From contig QJVU01000305.1 of assembly GCA_003235605.1 (NCBI GenBank), positions 1-7,088 of the forward strand: DNA of 7,088 nucleotides, given 5' to 3'. This stretch comes from Planctomycetota bacterium (lineage in GTDB: Bacteria > Planctomycetota > UBA1135 > UBA2386). Positions 6,158 to 7,088 of this stretch are shown in pieces. The notes beneath the pieces are model-generated. The model ran no database searches. It was not told where the DNA came from and saw only the letters and a program-made list of their open reading frames with translations. The position numbers and the translations under genes were made by a program. Every line of letters starts with the position of its first letter. Position 1 is the first letter of the stretch.

Positions 6158-7088
6158 CTACTTGCCCTCGGCGACCCGATAGGCAACCTGGAAGCTGTTG
6201 AGGGAGGGCTGCAGGGGCGGATCGGCCGCCAGGTTGTTCTCCATGATGAACCGGAAGTTCATGAACCGGGGCAGCAGCCCGCTGACCGGGTCGCGCAGGG
6301 AGTCCAACTTGTCCAGGGACACGTACGGGGTGAGGCCGGTGGCGTTCACCCGCGGGCCCGGGGACGGCAGGCCAGGATCCGGTATGAAGTTGGCGAAGGG
6401 ATACGTGGCGGAGAACTTGTTCTCCATCGCGTAGCGATAGGCCTCCTCCGCGTACGCTGGGTTCAGCAGGTTGCCCCGCTGCTGCACGATCTTGTCGTGG
6501 GTGTAGCTGGTGCTGGAGTCATCTTGGATGACATACAGCTTGCCGGAGTTGTCAAAGGTCTTCGCCGCCCGGAATTCCACGGTCAGGTTGGTGCCCGTGG
6601 GCTGGCTCGCCAGGGGTGGATCCATGAGCATCGTGAAGTCCTGGACCCGGGCAGCCGCAGGCGTCTGGGATACCTGGGTGAGGTCGGGAACGCCCCCCGG
6701 AATGCCCCGGCCCGGCCAGTTGGTCGGAACCGAATACTGGGGGTGGAGGAAGTCGTGGCGGTTCGGCTGCAGTGTGTCGAAGAAGCCGAAGGTCACCTCG
6801 GACACCCTGCGCACGAAGTCCGCCTGTGCCCAGTGCAAGTGGTCGTCCCGACCGTTGTCGATGGTCTGGAACGGGTTGCCGAGCAGGTGGTCCTTGATCC
6901 AGGAGTTCCGCGAGCGGGGTTCCACCGGCGGGTAGACGAAGATGTCGTTGCCGGTGATCGGATCCGGACCGCCGGAGACGTGGGCGCGGAAACGACCCCA
7001 ACCATTGGCTCCTCCTCCGGTGCCCATGTTGTAGTAGCCGTGCCCCGGTGCCGGGAAGCAAGGACCAACAAGAGCGAGATGGAACCGG
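6158..7088 (-). CDS. Large secreted protein of unknown function, 3' part only
   Basis: The frame is open from the window edge to the TAG at 6158-6160, giving the last 309 residues of a protein whose start is missing. An internal ATG at 7025-7027 exists, but the frame continues 20 codons upstream without a stop (ending GHGYYN before that Met), so the true start is most likely outside. The stretch is rich in Gly, Pro, Asn and aromatic residues and has only one Cys in the fragment, as in exported beta-rich proteins; no membrane segment or enzyme motif is seen. In fragment numbering, TNLTVEFRAA (166-175) and FMNFRFIMENN (275-285) followed by PSLNSFQVAYRV look like paired beta strands of one C-terminal module. 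A similar arrangement ends the next gene's lipoprotein (GDLEVYLQVAA, FHVRFLL, PRLRALVVEA). The two may therefore be related cell-surface proteins. I do not recognise the family. The reading frame is secure; the function is unknown. Confidence 0.8.
   Translation of the reverse strand, partial: RFHLALVGPCFPAPGHGYYNMGTGGGANGWGRFRAHVSGGPDPITGNDIFVYPPVEPRSRNSWIKDHLLGNPFQTIDNGRDDHLHWAQADFVRRVSEVTFGFFDTLQPNRHDFLHPQYSVPTNWPGRGIPGGVPDLTQVSQTPAAARVQDFTMLMDPPLASQPTGTNLTVEFRAAKTFDNSGKLYVIQDDSSTSYTHDKIVQQRGNLLNPAYAEEAYRYAMENKFSATYPFANFIPDPGLPSPGPRVNATGLTPYVSLDKLDSLRDPVSGLLPRFMNFRFIMENNLAADPPLQPSLNSFQVAYRVAEGK

Noticed and set aside
6510..6935. 141-codon open frame on the plus strand
   Set aside because: Antisense to the partial secreted-protein gene, Trp/Arg-rich, without recognisable features.

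Overview
The window is a GC-rich stretch of bacterial chromosome with five protein genes, all on the minus strand, so transcription runs from position 7088 down to position 1. No RNA gene, CRISPR array, insertion sequence or other mobile element was seen. High GC, an EF-G paralogue, an OmpA/MotB-type lipoprotein with a 'GHTDSDPI' loop and large secreted Ig-like lipoproteins suggest a diderm with complex cell envelopes. A Planctomycetota-like or myxobacteria-like lineage is my best guess, but it is inferred from protein style only and is not secure.

In transcription order: (1) 7088-6158 is the 3' part of a large, probably secreted protein of unknown function whose start lies outside the window. 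It ends about 20 nt before a 14-bp perfect GC hairpin (6107-6137) that looks like a terminator. (2) 5980-4085 is a 631-residue lipoprotein with two Ig-like (Big_5/SbsA-type) regions, a beta-rich middle and a C-terminal beta module that resembles the end of protein 1. (3) 3885-2914 is a prepilin peptidase with both catalytic aspartate motifs but an altered cysteine cluster. (4) 2917-2240 is a 225-residue OmpA-family peptidoglycan-binding lipoprotein; its ATG overlaps the peptidase stop codon (ATGA) and it has a strong Shine-Dalgarno sequence. (5) 2042-15 is an EF-G-like translational GTPase with intact G1 and G3 motifs but degenerate G4 and G5 motifs.

The gaps between genes are short (about 177 to 198 bp) and rich in inverted repeats. 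These are the 6107-6137 hairpin, a 10-bp perfect inverted repeat (3931-3940 with 4031-4040) that encloses two smaller dyads, a nested hairpin just after the OmpA stop (2187-2238), and an 8-bp-stem hairpin in the probable leader of the EF-G-like gene (2067-2086).

Functionally, proteins 1 to 4 all point to the envelope: two exported beta-rich proteins, an enzyme that matures type IV pilin or type II secretion pseudopilins, and a lipoprotein that anchors to peptidoglycan. Only the peptidase and OmpA lipoprotein are clearly coupled. The EF-G-like gene appears to be a separate unit. I did not find strong evidence for a wholly new system. The best leads are the degenerate GTPase, the coupled peptidase-OmpA pair, the related secreted proteins and the structured intergenic DNA.
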